From assembly GCA_922989275.2 (NCBI GenBank), contig OV277861.1:98308993-98372992 (forward strand): a stretch of 64,000 nucleotides of DNA, given 5' to 3'. This DNA comes from Gari tellinella. Its lineage: Eukaryota; Mollusca; Bivalvia; Cardiida; Psammobiidae. Positions 43,985-54,590 of this stretch are shown one piece after another. Position 1 is the first letter of the stretch; every line of letters begins with the position of its first letter. Below the pieces are notes generated by a model. The model did not search any database. It was not told the DNA's origin and saw only the letters and a program-made list of their open reading frames with translations. The position numbers were made by a program, and so were the translations under genes.

Positions 43985-44345
43985 CTTCGTGACCTTTCGA
44001 ATCTCAGAGGCAAAACCCCGGACAATAAACTGTCTCTTTGGAATGTGCGTGCTTTGTTTTGTGTCCGTATCGAAAATCGGCAAAAGGAGGATGTCCCGCA
44101 ATCTTACATCTTACCAACGGGCTCGAATTTCTGGGTTTGAAAAGAAGCCCACTTTTTGTTGGGACTGAACCGTAACGGTGAGATAACGTACCCCCGCTAG
44201 TCCCTGTCACTGAGGCGCTGATACAGTGATGGATTCCCTGTATCTATGTAACAAACCAACCTGAATCAATGTCACATAGACGCTGTCACTACGGACAGGA
44301 GGCGGGGTTTCAACTCATTGTAAAAAATTGAAATAGTGACGTTTC
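43985..44345. other. Complex GC-richer island upstream of the SNAG exon
   Basis: Non-repetitive, balanced base composition, unlike the elements around it. A minus frame (44210-44004) is open but shows no domain or splice layout I trust. Contains CACTACGGACAGGAGGCGGGG. Candidate regulatory DNA or exon. Confidence 0.3.
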
Positions 44346-44624
44346 CCCATTACATGTGCGAGTATGTTTGTTAAATTGTTAGTGTCGACCATACTAGATT
44401 TTATACAGTTTTCAAAGATAATAAATTCATTGAAATTCAAACGTTAATGGTTTCAGTCATGCCTAAGTCAATTTTATCATAAGCAAATAATTTATGGTTG
44501 GATATTGTAAATGCGTTTGTTATAACTGTTATTTTTTCTGTATGGCTGTTGAATTGATACATGGCAGGTTACATTCGATCTCTGTTAGTAGATTTGTTGG
44601 AAAACAGTTTGCAAAATGACACAT

Positions 44625-44862
44625 TTAACCATTTACTCCATAAATACACGTTAATTTATTCCTCAACTAAAGAAAGTGGTTCCAATTTATACAGTCATGA
44701 ATATTGATCATAATTAAAAATACTATATTCTAGCTGATGGTAGTTAAAATAATACTGAAAGTAAAGCAAATGCGCATTCAGATTCATTCTGCTTTACTTG
44801 CAGTATGCTTTAAGTCATCATTAGCCTTCAACACTTGAAACAGGACTATGGAGTAACAGGTA
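44625..44862 (-). mobile_element. C element cut by M1 near its right end
   Basis: TTAACCATTTACTCCATAAA start, beta hairpin decayed (AAATGCGCATTCAGATTCAT), GGACTATGGAGTAACAGG then M1 at TA. Confidence 0.75.
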
Positions 44863-45110
44863 CAGTGGAGAATCTGTTATTCTTTCCCGTTTAAACACAA
44901 ACGTACGCAAACGCAAAACACTAAAACGTAGAAAAGAACAATTTTTGGACAATTCTGATATTTCATGTTTATCTTGGTGGCAAACAGTTTGGAGCCTGAT
45001 CAGACGCCGGGTTACCCGGCGTCTGATCTGGCTCCAAACTGTTTGCACTGCAAATAATAGTTTTAGCGTAAACGCGTTTATTGGGAAAGAATAACAGATT
45101 CTCCACTGTA
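44861..45110 (+). mobile_element. M1 element, full length 250 bp
   Basis: TACAGTGGAGAATCTGTTAT to CAGATTCTCCACTGTA. Alpha 44980-45046. One of six nearly identical 250-bp copies. Confidence 0.95.
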
Positions 45111-45878
45111 TTTCACTCGTGATTCTTTATACCGAATACGGAATAAGGAATATTCAGTATCTGACATACATATTATATGACATTTAGTATACTATTATTA
45201 TACTTAATACAGACAAACTTGCACCAAACTTTTATTCACAACTTTAGAGTTGTTTTTGCAATGTACAATGTATTGCAAAATGACAAACAGTGCTAACCAT
45301 GACTAGATGGCTCTCTGATCATCGTTTATTATTGTAAACATATAGGATACAAGTATTCTTCGCAGGTAAACTGCTTGTAAATGACGAGTATTCTCGTCTC
45401 TAGGTATCAATGATTTAATTAATCTTTGTATGACATCCCAACAGCCATTTAGAACGTTATGTCCAATCTGATCTCGGTCTCCTTCATACTTACTCTTTTA
45501 TGACATCACCAATTTTAAACAATATTCATTTTTGGTATATTTTGTAGTTTGACTTAAGAAATGTAAATCTGATTGCTAACCGTTTAGGATCCTTATCAGA
45601 CGCCGCGTTATGTAACAAGTAAAACAGCCGACATGTCGATATATTACTGATGATCATTGTAAAATAAAACAGCACTCATTTCGAATTAAAATGTCAGTCT
45701 GATGTTTGTTTATTTTGTTTTATTTTGTAGAATTATGTTCGATTGTAGAGCCTCTAAGATAATGCATTACATGTCCATTTTACAGTTATCAAGCTAGGCA
45801 GCTCTGCAAATATGTCCTGCATTCTTGGACGTGGTGCAGTACAAACGCTTTGAGCTAACAGGCAGTTACAATGATAGT
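45111..45878. other. Non-coding with decayed A and D remnants
   Basis: 45264-45420 keeps A landmarks (GACAAACAGTGCTAACCATG, ACGAGTATTCTCGTCTCTAG). 45581-45615 keeps an alpha arm (CCTTATCAGACGCCGCGTTA). No gene seen. Confidence 0.5.
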
Positions 45879-46082
45879 TTAACCAGCGACGTCATAGCCT
45901 ATTTCTAGTTTTGAAATGAAGTGACCACTTGAAGCAGATAGAAAATAAAGCAAAATGCACACAAGGCACATTTTGCTTACTTTCAGCCAGCTTTTAGCTA
46001 CTAGATGCTAGAAATAGAAACTATTTATCATGATGATATTAATGGCTGTGTAAATAGAAACTATTTTATTCAGTGAAGAAAA
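45879..46082. mobile_element. C element, right end lost to J
   Basis: TTAACCAGCGACGTCATAGC start, decayed beta hairpin (45930-45990). It stops at TTTTATTCAGTGAAG where the J element begins. Confidence 0.7.
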
Positions 46083-46425
46083 ACAGTGCTCCCTCTCCAC
46101 AACGACACCCATTGGGAGACAACAATTATGTGCGTTGTTCGGAGGGAGTCGTTATAGGGAGGGAAATTGGCATACATTTGCAAACAGCTTGAACCCAGAT
46201 CGGACGCCGCGTTACGCGGCGTCTGATCTGGATTCAAATTGTGTTTTCCTGTCAAAATGTTCAACATGTAACTTTGAGAAAAAACAGCAGACCACAGATT
46301 TAAGCAGACGATATTGCAGCAGTAAAAGCGCTGGATATAATGCTTCTGTTTAGGGAAATGCGACAATGGTCGCTGTTAGGAGGTAGTCGTTGTTAGGAGG
46401 GCAGTTGTATGGAGGGAGCGCTGTA
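46083..46425. mobile_element. J element with alpha hairpin
   Basis: ACAGTGCTCCCTCTCCACAA left and GGAGGGAGCGCTGTA right, with repeated GGAGGGAGTCGTTATAGGG-like blocks inside both ends. Alpha 46188-46247 (GCCGCGTTACGCGGCG). Confidence 0.8.
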
Positions 46426-46474
46426 GATTCACGTTCATCCTGAATGAAGATGCGTCCTAAATGAGCTTTATACA

Positions 46475-46703
46475 TTAACTCATGTGTGCCCACGATCCCA
46501 TATATGGGACAGAGGCAAACAAGAGATACTCTGATCAGACGCCGCATTATGCGGCGTGTGATCAGAGACTACACTGTTTGCTGATGGCCACTTCAATATA
46601 AAACGAAACAAAAATTAAATTTTAGACCAGGCCACCCTTAGATAAAGAATGGTTTAATCCAATATATAAGAATGGATGAATCCACTGGGCACAAATGGGT
46701 TAA
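46475..46703 (+). mobile_element. B element
   Basis: TTAACTCATGTGTGCCCACG start, alpha 46516-46582, GGGCACAAATGGGTTAA end. TTAA 46475-46478 and 46700-46703. Confidence 0.9.
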
Positions 46704-46878
46704 TTTCGTCCTGAAGTAAGCTGCAATTTGTCTCATGAAAGGACAATTAGGCTTGGTTTGCTATTCAGGGAAGATGGATAATTTCATGTCGAGCCTCAGC
46801 AACTATAGCTCGCTTAACACCAAGTACTGTCATCCCGTCATCCGTGTGCACTTTTTTTCAATTTTAAAGTGTGGATAA

Positions 46879-47130
46879 ATTGACTCGTTCGTCCCTGAAA
46901 CTTAAAATGAAACATTCCAGTATCCAATAAAGTCATGTTCATTCAAATTTTAGTATTTCCAGTTTGTTAGGTTTTTCGTTGTTTTTTTAAATGTGCAGAC
47001 TCTGATCAGATGGGTCCTATAGCAGTCCTTTAATCAAGGAATACATTGTTGGCATAGGAAAAATGCATTCTTCAAATAAACACTGTTTGTTAAAGACAAG
47101 CAAACTCGTCGCTAGGGTTCGATGTGTTAA
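46879..47130 (-). mobile_element. A element, reverse, decayed
   Basis: CTCGTTCGTCCCTGAAACTT left, alpha variant decayed (GATCAGATGGGTCC), TCGTCGCTAGGGTTCGATGTG to TTAA 47127-47130. Confidence 0.7.
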
Positions 47131-47768
47131 TAATGTTCTTATCTATTTTATATACTATAGATTCTTTACTATACATTGTACATCTTCCTAGGAAAAATGC
47201 ATCGATCCTATTACTTTATCACTTTATAACTTTCCAATTTTTTGTCCAATTTCAACACAATTTTCAGGTGTTATATATAGAGGTTTATTCTATAGGTTCT
47301 AATGTGACTTACACGTCTAAATGTCCCATCCAGGAGCATTGGCAAGAATGATGAAATATAACTTTTTTCACAGAGAACTGCAAAAGTTACACATTGTGGT
47401 TTTGAGTTAACGAACATGCTTTACAATTTGATAATGGGTAGAGTTGAACTCTGAAAGGTAAAGCATTGATTTTACCAACGAATAATATCGTTATGAACAT
47501 TGAAATGTAGAATTCAATGAAATCTCAGAAATCTCACATTTTGATATTTGCCTCCAGTTTTCGCCTACAGAATTTGAACAAGTGTAAAACTTTTCAGTAT
47601 CTGTGAATGGAACCCTTGGCAATAAGTTTTCCAAGTGCCGATGAAATTGAACAAAAGTGTTGAAAGTACATGTAAGAAAGATGCATTGGTACCTATGAAG
47701 GTGTATGCTATTGGTGCATGGCAAACTTCGAGTAGTGTATATACATATATATAGTATAACAGTGTTGT
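47131..47768. other. Non-coding, no gene recognised
   Basis: A 101-codon minus frame (47796-47491) and a 75-codon plus frame lack recognisable domains. The minus frame runs into an I element. Confidence 0.4.
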
Positions 47769-47912
47769 TACAGTAAAACCTCTCTATAACAACCACTAAA
47801 GTGTGATTATTTACTAGGTGTTTTCGACAGATGACTGCTTTAAGCTATCACCTGTTGTTATACAATCAATTAGCCATCCTTTTAGTGGTCGTAATAGAGA
47901 TGTTTTACTGTA
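47769..47912. mobile_element. I element, short, TA-flanked
   Basis: TACAGTAAAACCTCTCTATA left, GTCGTAATAGAGATGTTTTACTGTA right. The beta-like hairpin is shortened to GACTGCTTTAAGCTATCACC. Confidence 0.85.
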
Positions 47913-48127
47913 TAACAGTATACAATGTTGTTATGTGTTCTGGTTCTTTGGGATATATCATTGGTATCAACGCATTTATAATTGAAAAGTAAGTAAGTAA
48001 CGTTGCACTGTTCAGTATTGATGAAAATTTAACCGAATCTGCAATTTGCCGTATTTGCTTGTTGTCGATGCTTTCGAATGATCTCTACTCATTCAGAATT
48101 TATAAAAAGTTTCAAATAGGCTCGTTT

Positions 48128-48275
48128 TTAACCCAATTAAGTATTGTGTCTACTTAAGTGGACATTGGCAAACATTGTAGACACGGATGAAACGCCGTTT
48201 AACGCATCAGGGTCTGCACTGTTTGCTATTTCATACGAAATATTCGTTGCTATGGTTCAGTCAATTTAAGTGTGA
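48128..48275. mobile_element. P element with alpha hairpin
   Basis: TTAACCCAATTAAGTATTGT, GTGTCTACTTAAGTGGACATTGG, alpha 48160-48221 (GAAACGCCGTTTAACGCATC). The right end is not clear. Same family as 60486-60698. Confidence 0.7.
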
Positions 48276-48420
48276 GGCGAGATAGGCGGAGAGTAGCACA
48301 TCTCGAGTGACAGGTTTAAATACCACTAAGATACATTTTCGGGTAAAATCACGTTATCTGTGGTATATTGTCGTAAAGTGAGGTTAATACTTAAACCGTA
48401 ACAATACCGTTACCATGACA

Positions 48421-48510
48421 TCTGGGGGCGGGTCCGGCGGTTTAACCGCGGTGAGGTCTGATTGGGCGCTGTGTCGTTAAAGTCACGGGTGGGTGACCAC
48501 GTGGCCAACC
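48421..48510 (+). promoter_or_regulatory. GC-rich promoter-like block upstream of the SNAG exon
   Basis: A local GC-rich island in AT-rich DNA with a GC box (GGGGGCGGGTC, 48424-48434), an inverted CCAAT box (ATTGGGC, 48461-48467) and an E box (CACGTG, 48498-48503), about 370-440 bp before the exon ATG. It fits a TATA-less promoter. The start site is not visible. Confidence 0.5.
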
Positions 48511-48867
48511 TATCATCCGTTATTGTCAGCCTCCTAAAATACAGTTAAATGTCCGAAAAACGGAGGATTCCTAAGCTGTTGATCATCCTCTTGTGTATAT
48601 GAAACACCTGTTGTATGAGCGAATCGTTTGAAATAGAAAGTGTTAAGATAATCCAAAGATAGAGTCGCGCTTTAACAGGACTAGTGTTAATTAAAAGAGC
48701 CTTTATTTTTTTTATAAATAATATATATTTAAAAAAAATTTACTTTAATTAGTGTACATGTAATTAGCAAGCAACTTGCTGAACCTTGTATTGAACTGTC
48801 TGAAAGTACTTCAAAATATGATTTTATGACCTGATACTGTGATAAAAGGTTCATAAGGACGTAAAAG

Positions 48868-48970
48868 ATGCCTAAATCATTCCTTGTCAATCGTTCTGCG
48901 AGGCGGCGAAAGGAAGGCGATGAGTCTCCAGTTGTTATGGCAACGAAGCTGACGGATTCTTCTCTTAAAG
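48868..48970 (+). CDS. First coding exon of a SNAG-domain transcription factor
   Basis: ATG at 48868 (context AAAGATGCC) opens a peptide starting MPKSFLVNR. This is a SNAG repressor motif (family consensus near MPRSFLVKK, found only at the extreme N-terminus of GFI1, Snail/Scratch, INSM and OVO-type zinc-finger proteins, where it recruits LSD1-CoREST-type corepressors). Then come a basic stretch (SARRRKEGDE) and LTDSSLK. At 48970/48971 the frame meets a 5' splice site (TTAAAG/GTATGG), so the exon has 34 codons plus one base (phase 1). Beyond the donor the frame stays open only into AT-rich sequence ending at 49068, which I take as intron. No C2H2 zinc-finger exon was found in the next 15 kb, so the intron is long or the rest is outside. 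The GC-rich block at 48.42-48.51 kb is the likely promoter. Which SNAG subfamily is undecided. Confidence 0.75.
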
Positions 48971-49103
48971 GTATGGACAAATTAGGAGATATCTTTTTTG
49001 TATACTCATATCGAAGCTTTCAGTATTACTGTCGTCTGCTTTCAGCTGTCGTATGTTTTATGTCTTGATCATTTTGTTTGGCTGTTTTACATGAGTTAGA
49101 AAA

Positions 49104-49217
49104 TACTGTGGGGAAGTCGTTTATTTTAAACGCAAACGAAACGCAAACGCAATGTACTAAAATGCCAAAAACTCCAACGGTTTGCAATTGGGAAAGAATA
49201 ACTTCTTCTTTACTGTA
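49104..49217. mobile_element. M1-like short element
   Basis: TACTGTGGGGAAGTCGTTTA left, GGGAAAGAATAACTTCTTCTTTACTGTA right. The ACGCAAACG series is present and alpha is reduced to CGGTTTGCA. Confidence 0.75.
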
Positions 49218-49219
49218 GG

Positions 49220-49469
49220 TACAGTGGATAATCTGTTATTCTTTCCCGTTTAAACGCAAACGTACGCAAACGCAAAGCGCTAAAACGTAGAAAAGAACAA
49301 CTTTTGGACAGTTCTGATATTTAATGTTTATCTTGGTGGCAAACAGTTTTGAGCCTGATCAGACGCCGGGTTACCCGGCGTCTGATGTGGCTCCAAACTG
49401 TTTGCACTGCAAATAATAGTTTTAGCGTAAACGCGTTTATTGGGAAAGAATAACAGATTCTCCTCTGTA
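49220..49469 (+). mobile_element. M1 element, full length 250 bp
   Basis: TACAGTGGATAATCTGTTAT to CAGATTCTCCTCTGTA, alpha 49338-49406. It is next to a remnant I end (49470-49519, TTAGTGGTCATAATACAGAG). Confidence 0.93.
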
Positions 49470-49669
49470 CAACCAATTAGCATTCGTTTAGTGGTCATAA
49501 TACAGAGATTTTACTGTAATAAACAATATTTAAAGCAAACAGCAGTGTACATGTGTAGGAAAAAAAAACCCAAGAAGGTTTAAACGAGTGTTCTGCTTCA
49601 TCCTTGCTCGGCAGTAAGTAATCACCCCACCTTAGAACAAAATTCAAGTTATTTCAAGGAATGGCATCG

Positions 49670-49900
49670 TACAGTGGAGAATAAACGCGTTTACGCTAAA
49701 ACTATTATTTGCAGTGCAAACAGTTTGGAGCCAGATCAGACGCCGGGTAACCCGGCGTCTGATCAGGCTCCAAACTGTTTGCCACCAAGATAAACATGAA
49801 ATATCAGAATTGTCCAAAAGTTGTTCTTTTCTACGTTATAGTGCTTTGCGTTTGCGTACTTTGCGTTTAAACGGGAAAGAATAACAAATTCTCCACTGTA
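49670..49900 (-). mobile_element. M1 element, left end shortened
   Basis: TACAGTGGAGA joins directly to ATAAACGCGTTTACGC (about 19 bp lost). The rest is as in the full copies, with alpha 49715-49784. Confidence 0.93.
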
Positions 49901-50286
49901 CAGTAAATACTATTCAATAAAATCTATCAGTAATGATACGGACATCGGCGTCAGTATAGACACTTTTTGAAATAGGTTTACAGTCAACAAATATAATGAC
50001 ATTGCAAACAGGGTTGACCCATGTCAAATACGTAGCTACACCAGTTGTGTCTGATCAGGATGTTTGATGAATAGGCCCAACGGTGTACTGTGTTCGAGTG
50101 TCATCCAATAAAACACTCATCCGTCTTGTCATGAATCATGTGATAGATTGATTCATGTTTACTTTCTTCCAAGTAACTTTATTCTTTTAGTAGTGAGGCC
50201 TTTCTGTGCACTGAGAAATAGTATAGACACATGAGAGATTGTGAATATTTGCAATCAAAATAGTTTCCTCTTTGCCATTTGTCTGA

Positions 50287-50772
50287 TACAGTGGATCAGG
50301 CGTAATTCCTTCCCGTTTAAACGCAAACGAAACCTAAACAAATTCAAATTAAATATAGAAATTCATTCAACTTTCAACAGTTTTGACTATACGTGTGAAT
50401 ACAGCACCCTTTTCTACAACGACTCCCAATGGGAGGCAAAAACTGTTTGCGTTGTTCGGAGGGAGCCGTTATAGGGAGGGACATTAGTTTCCATTTGTAA
50501 ACAGCTTGAATCCAGATAAGACGCGACGTCACGCGGCGTCTTATCTGAATTCAAGCAGTTTGTCAATCGTCATTAAGGTTTTGCGGCGAGGGTCATTGTA
50601 AGGAGGGAGTCGTTGTTGAGAGGGCCATTGTAGGGAGGGAAAATTGTAGTTGCAAAAAGTCTAGCGCATGATCAGACGCATTCATATGATCTGGCTCCAA
50701 ACTGTTTGCAATGGAAATTATTGTTTCAGAGTAAACGCGTTTATTGGGAAAGCATAACATCTTCTCCACTAT
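50287..50772. mobile_element. M1 element, diverged, split by J
   Basis: TACAGTGGATCAGGCGTAAT and the ACGCAAACG series before 50401. After 50648, alpha remnant (GCATGATCAGACGCATTCAT) and AAAGCATAACATCTTCTCCACTA. Confidence 0.75.
50401..50648. mobile_element. J element nested in M1
   Basis: ACAGCACCCTTTTCTACAAC left, TTGTAGGGAGGGAAAATTGTA right. Alpha 50508-50567 (GCGACGTCACGCGGCGTC). Confidence 0.75.
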
Positions 50773-50789
50773 TAATACCCCTATGAATG

Positions 50790-51039
50790 TACAGTGGAGA
50801 ATCTGTTATTCTTTCCCGTTTAAGCGCAAACGTACGCAAACGCAAAACACTAAAACGTAGGAAAGTACAACTTTTTGACAACTCTGATAATTCATGTTTA
50901 TCTTGGTGGCAAACAGTTTGGAGCATGATCAGACGCCGGGTTACCCGGCGTCTGATCTGGCTCCAAACTGTTTGCACTGCAAATAATAGTTTTAGCGTAA
51001 ACGCGTTTATTGGGAAAGAATAACAGATTCTCCACTGTA
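50790..51039 (+). mobile_element. M1 element, full length 250 bp
   Basis: TACAGTGGAGAATCTGTTAT to CAGATTCTCCACTGTA, alpha 50907-50976 with a single private change (GCATGATC). Confidence 0.95.
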
Positions 51040-51304
51040 CTTGACAACGTTTACCAATACTAGAATATTGCATTCGAACATAATAAATCAGGTGTAAGTG
51101 GGTGTAAATTGATTGTGCAAATAATACTGTTTGCACTTTTATTCATTCAAGTTTCATAATGCATTCTAGAATAAGGTTGCAATTGAAATACCAAAAGTAC
51201 ATTTACTGTTAAACTTGTATTAATCGACCAATAAAAGGGGCAGTATACTTCTAGTCTGTATGAAGGACAGATGTAATGTAGAAAGCTCCTATTGGAGCCT
51301 GTCT

Positions 51305-51806
51305 TTAACCCATATTCCATAGATACTCATTTTTAAGCATTTACTTCATTCATCCATTGAGGAAATAAGTTCCAATTGATACAATCATGAATATCTATGA
51401 TGAGAAATATTTTCTGTATTCTTTAAGATTGAAGCTTAACTCGGGCTGAAAGTAAAGCAGAATGCGCCTTAAAGGCGAATTCTGCTTTACTTTCAACCTG
51501 CTTTAAGTAGTTATATCAATCTTCAATACTAGAAAAATACAGTGGATAATCTGTTATTCTTTCCCGTTTAAACGCAAACGTACGCAAACGCAAAGCACTA
51601 AAACGTAGAAAAGTACAACTTTTGGACAATTCTGATAATTCATGTTTATCTTGGTGGCAAACAGTTTGGAGCCTGATCAGACGCCGGGTTACCCGGCGTC
51701 TGATCTGGCTCCAAACTGTTTGCACTGCAAATAATAGTTTTAGCGTAAACGCGTTTATTGGGAACGAATAACAGAATCTCCACTGTACCATGGAGTAAAT
51801 GGTTAA
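51305..51806 (-). mobile_element. C element split by M1
   Basis: TTAACCCATATTCCATAGAT start, beta hairpin 51440-51507, CTTCAATACTAGAAAAA then M1. It resumes CCATGGAGTAAATGGTTAA (51788-51806). Confidence 0.9.
51538..51787 (+). mobile_element. M1 element nested in C, 250 bp
   Basis: TA at both borders. Without it the C element reads continuously, so the TA target duplication is directly visible. Alpha 51656-51725. Confidence 0.95.
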
Positions 51807-51992
51807 ATGCAACCGGGTTCAGTAAATGATTAATGCAGGTTTTACTGTTGGTGGTTTCAAGGACATGTTCTGATGGAAACGATAATGTAACCAACCCTGG
51901 CGACTTCCGTTATAAACAAACATAAATGATATGGGCTGGTGTAATCCAATCATTTGCAGGTATTTAATACGTTTAAAGTCCCGCTATATGTA

Positions 51993-52221
51993 TTAACCCA
52001 TTTGTGCCCATGATCCCATATATGGGACAAAGGCAAACAGTGTAGACTCTGATCAGACGCCGCAATATGCGGCGTCAGGTCAGAGTCTACACTGTTTGCT
52101 GATAGGAATTTCAATATAAAACAAAAGGAAAATGAAAATTTTGACCAGGCATCCCTTTGATATAAAATGGATTAATCCAATATATAAGCATGGACAAATC
52201 CACTGGGTATAATTGGGTTAA
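51993..52221 (+). mobile_element. B element
   Basis: TTAACCCATTTGTGCCCATG start, alpha 52034-52100 (GCCGCAATATGCGGC), end TATAATTGGGTTAA. Confidence 0.9.
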
Positions 52222-52249
52222 GACCACTCATTTGGTGATGACGTAAAAA

Positions 52250-52392
52250 GCACGTGACCACATAAAGCAGATTCAAACTGATTCAGACTGCTCTAAGTAT
52301 TAATGTATATAATTCATTATTGTATAAAGTCGAACTATATTTCTCAGTGTTGGAATATATTAAAAACGTATATTTTGGTAAATGGGTTAGAA
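52250..52392. mobile_element. C element remnant
   Basis: Decayed beta arms (AAAGCAGATTCAAACTGATT) and the right region ATTTCTCAGTGTTGG to GGTAAATGGGTTAG. Confidence 0.5.
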
Positions 52393-52796
52393 GTTTTGAC
52401 TGTCAAATCTTAATTAAGGCATGCATTTAAAATGTCGAATGGACAATACTGTATCTAATTGACAATTTTCTAGAGCACTTATTATTAGAAAGAATCATGT
52501 TCTCAACTCATAATGTTTAACATGCTAACAAGTCTTCTACAGATATAAATGATCTACCTTTTTGAATTCAGTCACAGTTCTTATATCAAGTGGAGCAATG
52601 TTGTCTCTTAACCCATTAACTGCAAGTACATCGTTTCCTTTTTTTCTCAAAGTCAAAAGCTAGCGAGCATGACTGAAACTACTATTGATACTAATGTCAA
52701 ACGTGACTATTGGAACTTGGTCAAACGATCAGTAAATCTGCGTCTGATGAGGATAAAATGCTTGTAACTGTCAGTAAGTCCGAGTCAAGGTTGAGG

Positions 52797-53208
52797 ACCC
52801 CTAATAAGATCTAACTTAAATCGGTACATGTACTCTCCGTACAGCAATCGGCCGTTGTTGCGAATCGCGCTTTAAAAATGGTCGATCGCTCTCCCAGGGC
52901 TGCCATTTTTCCGGATTTTTCCTAAATCTTCGGATATTTTTTCTGGTACATGGTAGCTTAAAGCAGGCTGAAAGTAAAGCCGAATGCGCCTTAAGGCGCA
53001 TTCGGCTTTTCTTCCATCCTGCGTTAAGTAGTCACATGTCAACAAAGCTTGAAACAGGCTATGTGGTAAAGGTACGTAAAATCGCACTTAAAAATGCAAA
53101 TTTGGAAATCTTAGGATTTTCCATGTCAACTTATGGCAGCCCTGCTCTCCGTAGTGTACCGATATTGACCAACATTAGCCCGACCTCATTAGGGGTCCTC
53201 GTCCTCAA
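52797..53208. mobile_element. N element split by E
   Basis: AAGGTTGAGGACCCCTAATA left, GATCGCTCTCC before 52895, and CTCTCCGTAGTGTACCGATA after 53144 to CATTAGGGGTCCTCGTCCT. Same layout as 22189-22368. Confidence 0.85.
52895..53144. mobile_element. E element with beta hairpin, nested in N
   Basis: CAGGGCTGCCATTTTTCCGG start, ACTTATGGCAGCCCTG end, exact 6-bp duplication CTCTCC (52889-52894; 53145-53150). Complete beta hairpin near 52961-53029, apex GCGCCTTAAGGCGC. The unoccupied N copy at 22.2 kb has a single CTCTCC. Confidence 0.95.
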
Positions 53209-53334
53209 TTCCAGTAAAAAGACACATGTTTCAAAATGCTATAAGGATATGTAGGTTATTTCTAAACCCGATTAGTTTTATATTGTTTTATTGGAATAAC
53301 TGTATATGAGAGTCGAATACGTAAATTTGGAACC

Positions 53335-53520
53335 ATACAAAAAGCCAAACGACTCTTGTCTGATAGATTGGATCTCAGTCACATCACTCTTTCCTGTCGC
53401 GGAGAAGGGTTGAGGGGAAATAATGATCTGAAGAAAAGGGGACTCGTGTCAAGATGAATGCAATTTGAGATGCAGTTTCCGGTGTATTATGCATGCTTAG
53501 GGTCAAAACCACAGACCTTC
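53335..53520. other. Complex non-repetitive island
   Basis: Holds TTATGCATGC and a RUNX-like AACCACAG. It is not shared with other parts of the window. A possible intronic regulatory element of the SNAG gene, as inference only. Confidence 0.25.
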
Positions 53521-53889
53521 AGCTCGATAAAAACGCCGTTTTGATAATGAATGCATTGCGCACTGTGGTTGTGTAATTGAATTGAAGCAAAATTAAAGAT
53601 GCGATCTCATGTTTTATAGTGAAAAGGTTGAATGAAATTGTCAGACAACTGGAGGAATTATTGACCATGCAAATATCAATCTCCAGTGAGCTTTTCATCA
53701 TTTGACAGCATCGAAAAATACATGAAGTGGTTATCACTATACAATGTACATGTATAAGGCGTTTTAGTTTGCGTTTTACATGGGTTTTAAGTAATGAATG
53801 TATTAAATTTCGAATATGTGTACGCTGTTTAAGAGTTAAAACAACTCTTTGTGTGCTAGCGGCGGATATGTTCCAAAGTGATAACCTTT

Positions 53890-54030
53890 GCTAAAAGTTT
53901 GGATCAAGATCAACGCGGCATCTCATCAGGATCCAAACTGCTTGACACTCTGACCCTATTATGAAAAAAGCATTTGAAAACTCTATTTTTAGAACAGTAC
54001 CAGACGACAGTTGATGCAGACGGAAGAGTT
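53890..54030 (-). mobile_element. D-type remnant, reverse, alpha decayed
   Basis: AAGTTTGGATCAAGATCAAC, CTCATCAGGATCCAAACTGC, TTGACACTCTGACCC. Then ACCAGACGACAGTTGATGCA. Confidence 0.55.
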
Positions 54031-54096
54031 ACCCAGCATGCAAAGAGTTTAAATGATAGTTTGAAGGTTCCTCATTGTCGATCATTTATACATAGT

Positions 54097-54280
54097 TACA
54101 GTGGAGAATCTGTTATTCTTTCCCGTTTAAACGCAAACGTACGCAAACGCACGCAAACGCAAAGCACTAAAACGTAGAAAAGTACAACTTTTGGACAATT
54201 CTGATAATTCATGTTTACTGTAAATAATAGGTTTAGCGTAAACGCGTTTATTGGGAAAGAATAACACATTCTCTACTGTA
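54097..54280 (+). mobile_element. M1 element lacking the alpha hairpin
   Basis: Both ends are intact (TACAGTGGAGAATCTGTTAT; ACATTCTCTACTGTA). At 54214-54220 ATTCATGTTTA joins directly to CTGTAAATAATAGG, so the whole alpha cassette and short flanks are absent. Extra ACGCAAACGC units lie in the left half. Confidence 0.9.
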
Positions 54281-54340
54281 GTTACATGAAGTCATATTGT
54301 TTAGCCACAGCGGCAAACATTGTTGTAAGGAGGGGGTTCA

Positions 54341-54590
54341 TACAGTGGAGAATGTGTTATTCTTTCCCAATAAACGCATTTACGCTAAAACTATTATTTG
54401 CAGTGCAAACAGTTTGGAGCCAGATCAGACGCCGGGTAACCCGGCGTCTGATCAGGCTCCAAACTGTTTGCCACCAAGATAAACAAGAATTATCAGATTT
54501 GTCCAAAAGTTGTTCTTTTCTACGTTTTAGTGCTTTGCGTTTGCGTACGTTTGCGTTTAAACGGGAAAGAATAACAGATTCTCCACTGTA
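54341..54590 (-). mobile_element. M1 element, full length 250 bp, inside a J remnant
   Basis: TACAGTGGAGAATGTGTTAT to CAGATTCTCCACTGTA, alpha 54404-54473. Flanks TTGTAAGGAGGGGG and CCTTGTAGGGAGGG are J-end fragments. Confidence 0.93.

Noticed and set aside
48971..49068. Continuation of the SNAG frame to the stop at 49068
   Set aside because: After the splice donor the translation turns into an AT-rich, hydrophobic tail without family likeness. Splicing at 48970 is the better reading, though an unspliced 66-aa product cannot be excluded.
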